The notes under the pieces are model-generated. The model made no database searches. It was not told the origin of the DNA and was given only the letters and a program-made list of their open reading frames with translations. A stretch of 64,000 nt of DNA from Lineus longissimus. Taxonomy: Eukaryota; Nemertea; Pilidiophora; Heteronemertea; Lineidae. Below, piece by piece: positions 23,885 through 36,000 of the stretch; within the stretch, counting starts at the first letter, position 1; every line of letters begins with the position of its first letter. The stretch spans positions 19,661,292 to 19,725,291 of the forward strand of contig NC_088312.1 of NCBI RefSeq assembly GCF_910592395.1. Reading direction: 5' to 3'. A program made the position numbers and the translations under genes.

Positions 23885-25104
23885 TCGAAGCTTTCTGTCC
23901 CCGAAGGCAAGACTGACTCGAAGCCTGCTCCAAAACAACGGTCTTAATTGGCTCATTTTCGATGTGTACGCACGTGGCGGGGAAGGTCTTTTGCGCTTGT
24001 GCGTACATTGAATAACGAAAAATGCGTTAAGAGATGAAACGAAATTGAAAAAGCATGAAACACGTTTAGAAAAATAATTTACTGTGATGAACCAGAAGGA
24101 GAACAAACATACTGCAATGAAAAGCCGCCCATTCCTTTAAATATATTTGATCAATCGAAAAAGCACATGGCGAGAGAAATTGCCAGGCTTTGACACGAAG
24201 CATAAGTAGCGCTATGGTTACAGAACAAAATAGAGCCCAAAAGTATTTAATAATGGTACACACTCAAAATGTATACAGTCAAGTAAAGACACAAGGAGCA
24301 GCGAGAATTTGCATTTTTTCATATCAAAATTAAACTTTTTCTTCACTCCAAGCATTTTTTTATGCAACCCTTAAATAAATCCCCATACTCACTTGAATAG
24401 CTGATCGATATCGCAACTGAGAAATTTTCCGCGACACACCAGCGCAGTCTAATGGCAAGTTTAGGAACCTTTATCTTTGCCCAGTGGGTGAGTGTCGCAC
24501 ATTAAATCCTCTTGTTATTGGTGCGCTTCCACGTGATGTTTCGCACGGTGAAGCAGGTTTTAATGCTTTTGATTGGACAATACGACGTTGCTTAGGAATC
24601 ACTGATTGGTTTGGCTGAATTGCTAGATGTCTTGTGACATTGCGTGAATGTGCCATACAAATGCATAATATCCACCATTATTATACGACGTTTATTAATC
24701 TGAGGTCTTCTAACTATTATATGATTTTAATCATAAGTTTTTTCCATGTTTTTGATTTTTTTTATACAAAGGCCATAATAATTGTTCTCCGCTATAGTAT
24801 TGCACCCAGGAAAAATCAAAAAGCCACTTACGATATATCCCGTTCTGAGGAAAGATATGAAGACGTCTGGACGGTGATATGAGACAAGACCACCATTGAA
24901 TATTCAATATTCAGGTTCGAGGATCCAGACCTATCAATTAGACGCGAGTATGTATTTGGCAACGGGGGGGGGGGGGCATTTTTAAAGATGTTTCTGCCAG
25001 TTTGTTGAAAAGATTGGAAATATCAACGTCTCTCCAATTGTCCAATTTTCCGTGGTCAACTACCAGTTTAAATTCCACCAGCTACTTGACCGAGGGAGTA
25101 TTGA
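23885..25104. other. Intergenic stretch downstream of LicD copy 2
   Basis: AT-rich. The first 65 bp are homologous to the C-terminal coding tail of copy 3. A poly-G tract lies at about 24965. No gene or clear repeat is seen in the rest. Confidence 0.5.
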
Positions 25105-25530
25105 TTTGCCAGCATTTTTTGTTTCAAACGTTTTTGGAAATATTTTCGCTACAATGAGATAAAACACAAAATTTTAGGAATACTGACAAAAAATCATCAA
25201 AGTCGAACATACTTGAAATATGCAGACAATAGATAGCCAATGAATGACATCAAAATACTTGATATAACAGCAGATGGCGGCAACAGCTGTGATGATTTAA
25301 TTTTTTAATGAAGATGGAGCTATTTTTCAACAACGCATTCACTGCCAAATGGCATGTTTTTACGAGAAAAACATGCTTTTGGCAGTGAAACCCTTAATTT
25401 AACAAAAAGTTATTAATGGCTCTATTTTCATTTTTACTCCTTCGATTTTGATGATTTTTTGTCAGTATTCTTAGAATTTTGTGAACATGTACTATCGTTC
25501 TTTCTAACGAAAAATATTTCAAAAGTTTTT
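25105..25530. repeat. Long imperfect palindrome (foldback element)
   Basis: A near-perfect central hairpin (CACTGCCAAA ... TTTGGCAGTG, about 25339-25389) is nested in outer arms. The outer arms are 25151-25205 and 25441-25484 and share TGATGATTTTTTGTCAGTAT on opposite strands. The left arm carries about 80 bp extra. This looks like a foldback MITE. No coding capacity was found. Confidence 0.75.
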
Positions 25531-26934
25531 TGTAAGGGTTTTTTAATTGGCTGATTACAAAATGAAAGACTCATGCATTCACATTCTTGCCATAATGCAT
25601 AAATAGGAAAGAAGATTTCTGATAATATCCTGAAAACTGCATTAGAATTGGTGCACTATGATCAGGACTGTACATATAAAGTATAACTGAAATTTAGCCC
25701 CTCCCTCCCGCCCCATCGCCATGTTGGTTCCTGGTATGGTATGGATTACCAGTATCATCACGCTAACCAATAATTGTACACCACGCGGCCTTGGCCAATG
25801 AGGAAGTATACATGCACGATATATTCACATAAGAGGACACAACAGATCGATCAAAATATTTGCGCCAGAAGAACAACTCAAAGTATTGCATTCACAGTGC
25901 CTGCCGGGGTACATTGATGATGCGCTGCACCGGATAACGCGGGACCAGGCATGGTGTGTATTTTCATCAATGCAAGCTGTACATGTAGACGAAGAAATGC
26001 GTGTTGTTAGACAAAGGCAAGTACAAAAGCCAATTACTAATCACTTTGCATCCTGAGATCAGGTTTTTTCTTGAAATATCGAGAGGAGAGTAGGCCTATA
26101 AAAAACCACTGGTTACGTCAGGATCATCACTGGACGCAAGGGCCCAAAGCGCCGCGTAGCGGCAATAAAGCGAAGCTGGCGAAACATTTATAAAGGGTCA
26201 CCGTCACTTATTATTTGACTTATAGCGCATTTACGGGGTTGCAACTATTTTGCTTTATAGTGTCACCAGGAAAGAAAATCATGCGACCTAACGCCGATCT
26301 ATTTGTATAAAGTGATAATTGGAAGGTATATAGTAGGAAATATCAATGAAATAATCATTCCATGTCGTCTTTTGAGGGCATTTTTGATTGTAAAAAACAT
26401 GTGTACGTCACCGGAGTCTCTGCAATGATAATTTTATCACAGCAGTCTCGCGCAAGTAGAAGTTCTTTACCTATTAGTTCTTCACTTATTAGTCTGGCGC
26501 AAAGCCAGACGTTTTCCATTACGATTTCACTACGATGTTTGACCAGAAGGAGCAGTGCGCGAGATATGCTAATGAGCAGACTACCCTCGCTTGAATTTCG
26601 GAAGAATGTTCCACATCGCGCTAAGCTGACCACTGCTGACCATGAAAGGCGTGCATTGGACTGGTACAGGTTGGAACTGAACATTGAATATGCTGGTGGT
26701 GACGCTTTCTGATGAGAAGTTGGTCGTGACTGATGCAGTATCCTTGGACTTGTCCACAGAATCGTTCAATCATTGCTTTCTGAGCTGCCTTGATTCTGTA
26801 CTTACCCAAATACTGAGACCAAATGCCTGTTGACTGTGCTTTAAGAGAGACTGGCGCCATGCCTAGTCTCTCTTAAAGCCCCTCAGACTCAGAAACCACA
26901 AACGCCCAACCCTTCCTGCTACCTTAATACTTCT
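25531..26934. other. Gene-free stretch including a duplicated block
   Basis: 25850-26010 is a diverged duplicate of 14270-14510. Short open frames on both strands near 26360-26860 overlap each other and show no domain, so I do not call them genes. Confidence 0.5.
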
Positions 26935-27570
26935 GGGTCCATAGTAACAAATGCACCACTTTGCCTAAGATTGTAAGATTGTAAACCTCGGCACTACTTT
27001 TAGGATATCTTCAAATGTGTTTCCAGAGTGCGTGGTGGTGACTTGCACCCTCAGCCTGGCCACCATGGTCCTCATGCAGCTGGTCTATCTCAATCGGTCC
27101 CGTTTCTTCTGCTTGCTTCAGGGGACCGTGGCGACTAGCCTAACCGTTATGGTACTCATCGAGCTGGTCAGTCTCAAGATCCTGTTCTCTCTGGCTGCTT
27201 CAGGAGTTTGTGGTGGATAATTGCCATTATGATCGAGCCCAAACGCCATGGTCCTCTGATAGGCAGCTGATCTTTCGCGGCATCCTTCCCCCAGTTTCAT
27301 ATCTCTGTCAGCGGAGGAGTCTTGCCAATCTGGCTGCCAAGCCATAATCCTAATGCAGCTCCTCCATCGCATTACCCTTCTATTGCCATTGTTTCTGGAG
27401 TTCGGGGTTAAAAGACTTGCCATCCATTGCCACCATGCTTTTCATGCAGCTGGTCTATCTCGACATCCTTCCCTCTGTTTTTGCTGTCCGTGGTGGAGAC
27501 ATATCGTCCAAGGCTGTCCGCCATTGTTCTGATGTTGCTGCCTAGCTCAATGTTCTTCCATCTGTTTCAG
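26935..27570 (+). repeat. Degenerate anchor-exon repeats upstream of LicD copy 3
   Basis: Six or seven diverged units of about 80-110 bp. Each has a pyrimidine-AG tract followed by a segment resembling the anchor exon, for example AGCCTGGCCACCATGGTCCT near 27053. Several keep the ATGG that the 91-bp array has lost. Two neighbouring units form a 67-codon open frame (27017-27220, GTG at its start) with two hydrophobic stretches, but no start ATG precedes it. This looks like the ancestral state from which the homogeneous array at 15.8-19.2 kb expanded. Alternative first or second exons are possible but unproved. Confidence 0.75.
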
Positions 27571-29247
27571 GAGTCTGTGGTGGAGAATCGCCATCCTGAG
27601 CCTGGCTGCCATGGCCCTCGTGCAACTGGTCTATCTTATCCACGAAAACAGGAGGGAGCTCTACCAGAAGGTCTGCCGGTTCGACCTCTGGAATAATCAT
27701 GAGATCACTCCTGTCAACCACACATCCGGTTGGTATTCGCTGGGAATAGAATGTAACTGATGATGTTGGTAGCTTGGTGGCGACGTAATGTTTGGACTAT
27801 CCTAGCTTTGAGACTGGTTCCGGGGCTGTCCGAACGCTGATGTGCATGCGGAATCAAAAACTACTTTTTGCAGAATCGAGAGAAAATGAATGGATTCCAC
27901 TTGAAGAATCATGGTCATCATAACGAGCAGCATCAAAATGGCCGAACGCCGAATCGAAAAGCCCTTCACTGACTGAAATGTCACAGACTTGTTCGTCAAT
28001 GAACCTTACTATTACTGTAAAAGTCTTGTTTTTTTAAATTGTTTCGCGCTGCAGTCTGATGACTTTTGCGCTCGAATTGGTGGAATTCAAATGTTAGACC
28101 CATATTCGAAATCCGGGGTGGGGGGGGGGGGATTGTTCGATCCACGTACTGCTCAATGTAGGTCTACCGTTTGGACTATGTCCTGTCCCGCATATCTACC
28201 GGCAATAGATATAAAAAAACTACGCAAAAACGTGGTTCTTAATTTGATAATCCATTTCTCTAATAAAGTTCTTAAAAGGTGTCGTGGTGGCCTTTCATCA
28301 TTTGCATTAGGGTCAAAATGGTATCTGGCTTAGATTTATATTTTTCCTCAGGTAAACTGGAGTTCCCGCGCCTGTACGAGATTCCAGCGTGTGGCCCAAA
28401 GAAGAATTCCTCCACCTCGAAAGACATGTGCAGTAACCTAGGTGCGATAATGCGAGAGTCTGACCGACAAGCCTTCCTCCGCCTTCTCCAGTATTTCGAC
28501 AAAGTAGCGACCGAATACAACTGGACATATTTCATGGCCTTCGGGACCCTCTGGGGCTCCTGGCGTCATCATGACGTCATCCCGTGGGATCATGATGTTG
28601 ATATCATGGTGGAGTACAATGAACGGATAGATATGGTGGATAAAATTGAGGCCTTTCAGGAGCGATTTGTGCCTAAGCAATGTTCGCATCATAAAGTCAG
28701 ATTACACGACAGGGAATACATAACGGGGACGACATATCTCCAGGATGTTGGCCGATGGTACGACCCGTCAATTGACATGTTCTTTTTCACCAGAAACACA
28801 ACACACATAATGCGCTCAGATTACCCGGAACAATACGTGCATAAACTAGAAGACATATTTCCACTTCACAGGCGTCCCCTATCGACACTCCAATTATTTG
28901 CACCACGTGACCCTCTTAAGTTCCTTATGCAATATTATTCCGAGGACAGTATGGATACATGTGGAAAGTACAGTTTCCCAAAATGTGAGGATTATAAAGA
29001 ATTTTTACCTTTCGTTCACAGAAAGTGGAAAAATAATCAAATGGAAGAATCGTTGATATTAAATGGAAAGGTTTTGCAGGTGAAGGCCGTGGCCGAAATT
29101 AGAGAGAGTATTCCCTTTAATCCATATACTTTGGCCTCTATGAGATTTCCAAATAAGATACGGTTATCGAAGTTTTCTCATCCCGAAGACAAGACTGACT
29201 CGAAGCCTGCTCCAAAAGCAAGCCTTGCTCCAAAACAACACTCTTGA
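27571..29247 (+). CDS. LicD/fukutin-type phosphotransferase-like protein 3 (exons 27571-27728, 28352-29247)
   Basis: The architecture matches copy 2: acceptor CATCTGTTTCAG, anchor WWRIAILSLAAMALVQLV, phase-1 donor CCG/gttggt, then exon 2 from CCTCAG. The catalytic core is almost identical to copy 2. I count about seven amino-acid changes over some 265 residues, including A/V, I/T, E/D, Q/K and N/R. It keeps GTLWGSWRHHDVIPW and DHDVDIMVEY (D-x-D). The reading frame continues past the point where copy 2 stops, giving a Lys/Pro/Ser-rich tail ending KASLAPKQHS. The ATG at 27611 sits in GCTGCCATGG. The same start uncertainty as copy 2 applies, because in-frame hydrophobic residues lie upstream of it. 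Likely a type II secretory-pathway enzyme; the acceptor substrate is unknown. Confidence 0.83.
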
Positions 29248-29939
29248 TTGTGTCGTGACCAAGTGATCCGAGCTGTAAGAGCACAGTCACTATTTACTTC
29301 AAATATTGGTATATGGCACAGGGACTAAATGTTCTGTCTTTTAGCAAGTACAACCGGTAAGACTCATCAGAGAAAGGAGATCTTCTGTGGTTGCAACCCA
29401 AGTCTTAGGTTAACCGAACCGGTCATATGGTGCACATGACATCCAAAAACCGGGTCTCCATACACCTTCGATTTATTTGGGGGCTCAAATCTGAACTCTT
29501 CAAGGAGTGTAAAGTAATCGGAAGAGCCACCTGTCCCAACGGATTGTAGGCTACTGGATTTTGTCAGGGTTTTGTAGACGATGTAGGAGAATCAAAAATC
29601 TGTATCTCACGGTTTTAATCTCGGGGAGATGTTGTTTCAGTGAAAAGTATTTTTGTAAATAATATCATTATTACCAGTATACGTTGTTCTTTTAAGCGGC
29701 AAATAACCGCCAAATTATAATAATATGAAATACATGTACAAATGTTTCTCTCTGTTGTTTATTCCTTCCCACCAATTATCAAACACTCCATATTGTGTCG
29801 ATGCCCAAAATTCCGAGTGGAGCACGGGTAATTGCTTGTAATCATGAATTCTCAAGTAGAAATGTTCAGATATCCCTACTTCAATGAACACTTCCAGATG
29901 TTCCTACTTCAATGAACACACGTTATCGACGTGCATTAC
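29248..29939. other. Intergenic stretch
   Basis: AT-rich 3' flank of LicD copy 3, with a polyadenylation-type AATAAA context absent or weak. Nothing recognised. Confidence 0.4.
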
Positions 29940-30240
29940 ACACAGTGCTTGCTTCGGCAGAGGTGGCTTGCACTGGGCTGCCATGTTCAGAGTTGGCACA
30001 CACTCGGTAGTCAATGACATACATGAGTTACACTCAAGGCGGATACACTAAAATGGCCCTTGCTCGCATCGGCAGAGAAGGCTTGCATGCATTGGTTTGC
30101 CATGGTTCAGAGATGCTATACACTCGGTCGCCCATGCTTGCTTCGGTTGCCTTAATTGTTGGCATACACGCGATAGTCCACGTTTGCGCCAGAGTTGGCT
30201 GCACTGGATAGCCATGGTTCAGAGTTGGCGTACGCTAGCG
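29940..30240 (+). repeat. Degenerate ~100-bp tandem repeat
   Basis: Three diverged units share CTTGCTTCGGCAGAGGTGGC-like openings, TGCACTGG, GCCATGGTTCAGAG and ACACTCGGTAGTC-like endings. No coding role is seen. Confidence 0.6.
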
Positions 30241-30475
30241 CTAGACAAGTCCAAAGGGTCACAGTTTTAAGTATTTAACGGGCATTTATTCTCTGGCTCA
30301 GAGTTACTACCAATCTCATATTCAATAGTTCCACGTTGAGTACAAAAATGACCAATATATCGGCACGACATAGATCCTCAGAGATGATGATCTGGAATAT
30401 CAACCTCGTGATACTTTAGTACTGGTATCTACGTCTTCAACGCCTCATGTCTTAATCCAGCTGCCTGAATTACGT

Positions 30476-32955
30476 TTATATTCCCGATGTGCCCGCAGAT
30501 ATGACGTCCTCCGACTCTGGCTCAACTGGCCTCTCAGGCTCAACGATCTTCGTACCGGGGTACTTCTTGAGCCCCTCCTGAAAGGCGCTGTAAGGCACTT
30601 TGACAACGAGACAGACACTATCCACGATGACGGTAGCCTTCTTCGGCATCCAAGATGTCCGCCCTGAAACGGAGAGAATCGTGCTCAGTGTATTAGTAAT
30701 GCCGTTGTTGTTGCTGCTGGTATTATTTTCATTTGTTTTTACAGCGCCGACGACAAACTCGCCTGGGTTTATATTCAGAAATGATTGAATTGATCGAAGG
30801 TTGAACACGCATCAGAGTCACGCCGTGGAATTGTTTCCCAGCGTTGAGGGAAAAACTTGTTTTGGACATGAGCCGGGCCTAGGCCGCCATGTTTAGAGCG
30901 ACCGTCGGCCATCTTAATAACAACTGCCCTCAGATATGATCGACTACCAGCCATCCAACACAGCACGTTGCAAGTCGATCGAAAGATCGGGACGAGCTCT
31001 CGAAGCCAATGCATCGCAGCAAGGTGTGTTAGAATGTGATTTACTTAAACATCGGATGCTCATAGAGCTTATACATGTACTTACAGAAGACATCTCCCTG
31101 TGAATATGACATGATTGTGTTCTCGTCGCTAGCCAATGAGCATTTGCCTACCATTACCATGAAACAACACTTCTTCTCTGAAAGTCAAAAAAAGAACATT
31201 TGAACTGCGGTTGGTGATTGGTCAGTGATTTTTGAAGGGAAAGCTTAATTTTGTGTTCTTATCTGATTTTATGGCCCATACAGCCTCGTCCTAAGTCATT
31301 GTGCACCTCCACCAACTGCTTTTAACCGAATTGATCGACCCCAAAATATCACGAGATATCGCATGGAGGCACGTGGTTTAACCAGGTCGTCGCTGATAGC
31401 TGACAACGACCCGCACAGCAGAATGCAACTTCAGTGTTCAGCAAAACACATGTTCGAAATTCGGATCCTGTGGCCTTGCTTGAATAACGCAAATTATGCC
31501 AATGAATTAGAATGCACCCCTACCGAAAACACAAAGAACCACACACATGGCCTATCTTAACATTAGCGTTTCATGCGGTGTACATTACATTGTCCTTTGC
31601 CCTTGTGCAACATGGCGTAAAACATGTAAGTTGCATGCGTGAAATGCTTATCTGATGATATGCCGCAATTCCTTTTTCTTCGTACCGTATTCCTCCTCTG
31701 TAAGACAGACCTGCTTTGCCTTGTAGGAAAAGGCCACCGCTTGAAGGGATATGTGGTAGCTGAAACCTATGGGCAGGGGCAAGAAGATCTCCTTCTCTCG
31801 AAACATCTTATACAAAACCTGGAACGAATAAGAAGATGGTGAAGATTAAAGGTCATGGTCATGTTACGCCGAAGCTGTCTTGACCTGGCCTAAGCTATAC
31901 GCAACGTTACTTTGTTTTTAAACGTGACACTGGCGCTACATCATATACTGTATAAACCGAGGCAATGACTTACAGGTTTAATAATCGTGCGCTACGTTAT
32001 CACTTTTACCATTAGGGAGATTGAGATCAGGGACTTATCGTGGGTCCTTCGTATACGGATAGAAATGTACACAAAATTCGTCGTAATTCTACAGAGTTTT
32101 ATCCGTATATGTATTCCGATCCTTGAAAAGTCGCTGTTCTCAAACTCCCTAATCAAGTATACACGCAGATTAGTTTAAACGATACTTTCTATTATTCGTG
32201 AATATTCAATCTTAACTCACCTCGATCTGTAAGTACACCTTATACTTGTTGTACAGGGCCGCGTCCCGCCTATCAAACACACGCTGCCATCTCTTCGTGG
32301 CCTCCTGCCAGACCTTATTGCTACCATTCAGATTCTAAAAAGGAAACATTGAGTTGATATTAGCCCTGCAAACATCGGCTGCCGATACACTTGCTACAAA
32401 CTGCCGGAATGGACGCCTGGAGGAAAAGAGGTCCCTCTGTGGTGATTGCGCTGTGCTCGTAGCCTCGTGTACAGGTCTGTCGGTTAACGCCCCTAGCTAC
32501 TACCCAAATGAGCCCGGGGAAGACCCAGGTTGTATCTTAGGATGAACCGGCGTGGATTTAAGGAACTGAATTCTCGGCTTTTCCCTTGAATGAAACCAAG
32601 GTTTTATGTGCCTGGTGTCTATATGCCAGGCAAAAAAATACCAAAGTAACTAGATTGCAAAGTCAACTGGCTCACCATGTCCTTGGCTTTCAAGATGGCG
32701 TCCTTGCCAACATGAGCCACCACACACCCTGTCTTCGCTTTGACAGTTAGCACGTGAGTTCTGTCGATAAAAAGACCTGGAATAAAACATGAAAGGGCTG
32801 AACTACATTCTACTCTGTTGAAAGGCAATAAATCACCGCTATCTCAGATTCCAACGTATCCGAGGAAGGGCGAGAGAGGACCCAATCTTACTGTCATCCT
32901 TTTTAGCTCACCTCTTAGCAGAGGTGAGCTTATCCCATACCGTGGCGTCCGTCGT

Positions 32956-33002
<47 letters not shown>

Positions 33003-36000
33003 CGTCGTCCGTTAGCAGGGCACGTTTCGTAACTGTTAGAGCTATTGAGTTGAAACTTGGTACACATGTACCCTTATGTAATGACACCTTGGAGACCAAG
33101 TTTCGGTCCGATTCGTTTCATGGTTTGGCCACCAGGGGGCCAAACGTTAAAAGTGAAAATATGCAATATCTCCCTTAATAGTAGTCGGGAAATTTTGAAA
33201 AAAATATGGTAGGTACTTCTAGCAAAGGTGCATCATATATCCTCCGGGTTTTTGATTTGATCTCCTTTTCAAGGTCACAGAGGTCAAATGGTGTAAATTG
33301 GCCGTTAGGATGTAACGATGGCACGTTTCTAAACTGCAATGACTATTGATACCAAATTTATTACACATTTACCCCTTAGTCAGGTGATCTCAGGGACCGA
33401 AGTTTGGTCCAATATGATTCACCACTTGACCACCAGGGGGCAAAATCCAAAAACCTTAAAAGTGTGATTATTCCTTAACTTCTTGCTCGATTGCCACCAA
33501 TTTGATATCATGGGTACATCTAACCACCATACAGTATATGTCACACAGGTTTTTAATTTGACCTTCTTGTCAAGGTCACAGAGGTCAAATGGCGTAAATT
33601 CGCCGTCAGGCTGTAACTATGGCACGTTTCTTAACTGCAATGACTATTGATCACAAATTAAGTACACATGTACCCCTTGGTCAGGTGATCTTAGGTACCG
33701 AAGTTTGGTGCGATCTGATTTGCCGTTTGGCCTCCAGGGAGGTGGCCAAATCCTAAATTCTTCAAAATGCCATTATTCCTAGTAATGACTTGCCCGATTG
33801 GCACCAATTATATATCATAGGTACATCTAATTCTAACAACCATTCAATGTGTCACCCGGGTCTTCTTTGATTTGACCTACTTTTCAAGGTCACAGAGGTC
33901 GAATGTACTGTAAATTGGCCATTTTGGGGAAATTGTAATTGCTTGGACCTACATCAAACCTAACACTACATGACACAATACCATGCTCTTTATCCATCTT
34001 TCCTCCACATGAGGTGAGCACAATGGCCCTGGCCATTTCATTTTTCCACTCGCAACTTCGTCCCCAGTATTCCCAATAATTATTGAGTCGAAGCATTTGA
34101 AAATCCGCGACACAAGCAGAATCAAAATCCAAGATGGCTGCCCTATGGCCGCCATTTTGGATTTGCGATGTGCGGTGTTGGTAATGAATTCGCGAAAGCA
34201 ACCATCTTTCTTTTACATGTGAATCGTCGGTTTCACTTTGTGACATGTAGTGGAATTATTGATAGTTTATCATTCGAAACGTTCTTGAATGGTTGGTTTC
34301 CGCCTTTAAAGTTTGTTCAGTGAATCTTATGTGAAAGGGCAAGCTATCAAAATAGGTTATCCCAATGCTTTGACCTGGGGCCTACCTTCCTCTCCAAGAA
34401 CGAAGGGGTATTTCCTCGCTTGGATGACCATGGAATTCTTCAGAGACTTGTCCACAACGTCTGCCCTGGAATAATGAACGAAATCAAACCTTTAATGGAC
34501 CTGGCGATTCAGAAGTGGACATCATCGACTTATCAACAACTACATGTAAATGGCATAACGGAAGTATCTTTGGCGTCTTAAACACACTAAAACTGTAAGT
34601 CTCCAGTTAGGCGTGTCACCACGGCGTTTATCGATCACCCGCTTCCTATTTTGAGACAAGCCTTCGCAGTCAACGCCTTATTTCCATCTTCAACATTGAA
34701 GTTATGAATAGTTAAAAACAAATGCTAATAGGTTCTGTCTAGTGAAATAGTTATATTGAGCCAATACGTCTCCCGTTACAAAAACAAATAAACGACAGCC
34801 ATTGTACTTACTTCCCTCTGATTAGCAAGATGAGATCATTTGCCGGGTCCCCGCAAAAGACGATGGTGGATTTCGGGGGGTAGAGGATCAGCTTGGCATT
34901 CAGACTTCCCATCGAATGAGTGCGGACCACTGTGTCAAGTGCCTCCTCAGACCAGCCGCTAAATAACGGCCACTGAAAAAGCAAATAATTCATACTATCG
35001 GTTTCCCTACTGGTATTTCCTTGACCATCTACTAATACCTGAAGGACGATATCTGCGGAAAACTTTTTGCCTTTGGCGCGTTTTGCAAAGCCCCCGAAAT
35101 GCCTTTTTCGAAACAAGCCTCGTCTTTGGTAAAAATAGACAATTATAGTCCACTGACTTACTGTTTGTATAGCTTCCTTAACTGTCTTTTTCTCTATTGC
35201 ATCTTTCGAAATATTCCACGGGGAGTTCAGGGAGACATTTTTGTCTGTTGCCAGGTAACGCCTCTTCACGTACCAGTCTAACATGCCCACGCTCTCGTCT
35301 CGTTTGAACTTACTAAAGTGGTCGCGCTGAACGAAAAGAAGGATTGCACTGGAACGAAATAGGGGGGCATTTTGTTATCAGTAAATTGCAATCACACTAA
35401 CTGTTATCCATGACCATGTAAGGTTTGTCACAAACTGATTCAAAATTACAGATTTTAGTTGGATAGAAGCATAGGTAACGTGACGGTTACGTGTCAGTAC
35501 AGTTGTATACATACCAGGAAGGTATCTTCACCCTGGCGGTTGCAGGAACACCAAATAGGCACGATATCTCGCCGAAGAAGTCCCCGGGACTGATGTTGAA
35601 TAGAGTGACCTCAGCCGACTCTGATACCACCACAGCCTCTCCATCGATGAGGATGTAGACACCGTCCGATGGCTCACCTGCGGAAAAACAGTGCGTAACC
35701 GTTTAAAAGCTATAAGGGTTTCAAGGTGAGTTGATAGCGAGCTTTCGCAAAGCCCCAAAACGCCAACGCGAACACTGTCACATTGTTCGACATCATGATC
35801 AGGAGCTCGAACAATGGGATTGGTGTTCGCGTTGGGGTTTCGGGGACTTTACGAAAACTCCCGCCTATTAGCAACGCCCGTTAGTTCAGAGACGGGCACT
35901 GCATGGCCCACCCCGCTTCAAGTGGGGCGTGTATAGCGGATCGAAGCCTTGAAAAAAGCCCGTCCACAAGATTTCCTCGAGTACAGCTTCAGAAACATGT

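Noticed and set aside
26355-26860. Overlapping 80-116-residue open frames on both strands
   Set aside because: They are mutually antisense, lack motifs and have no splice or homology support in the duplicated block.
32818-33178. Poly-Ser and poly-Arg open frames
   Set aside because: Translations of the GTC microsatellite.
34808-35290. Single 160-residue minus-strand gene
   Set aside because: The open frame reads through an intron; the two exons it covers belong to the cyclic-nucleotide-binding gene.
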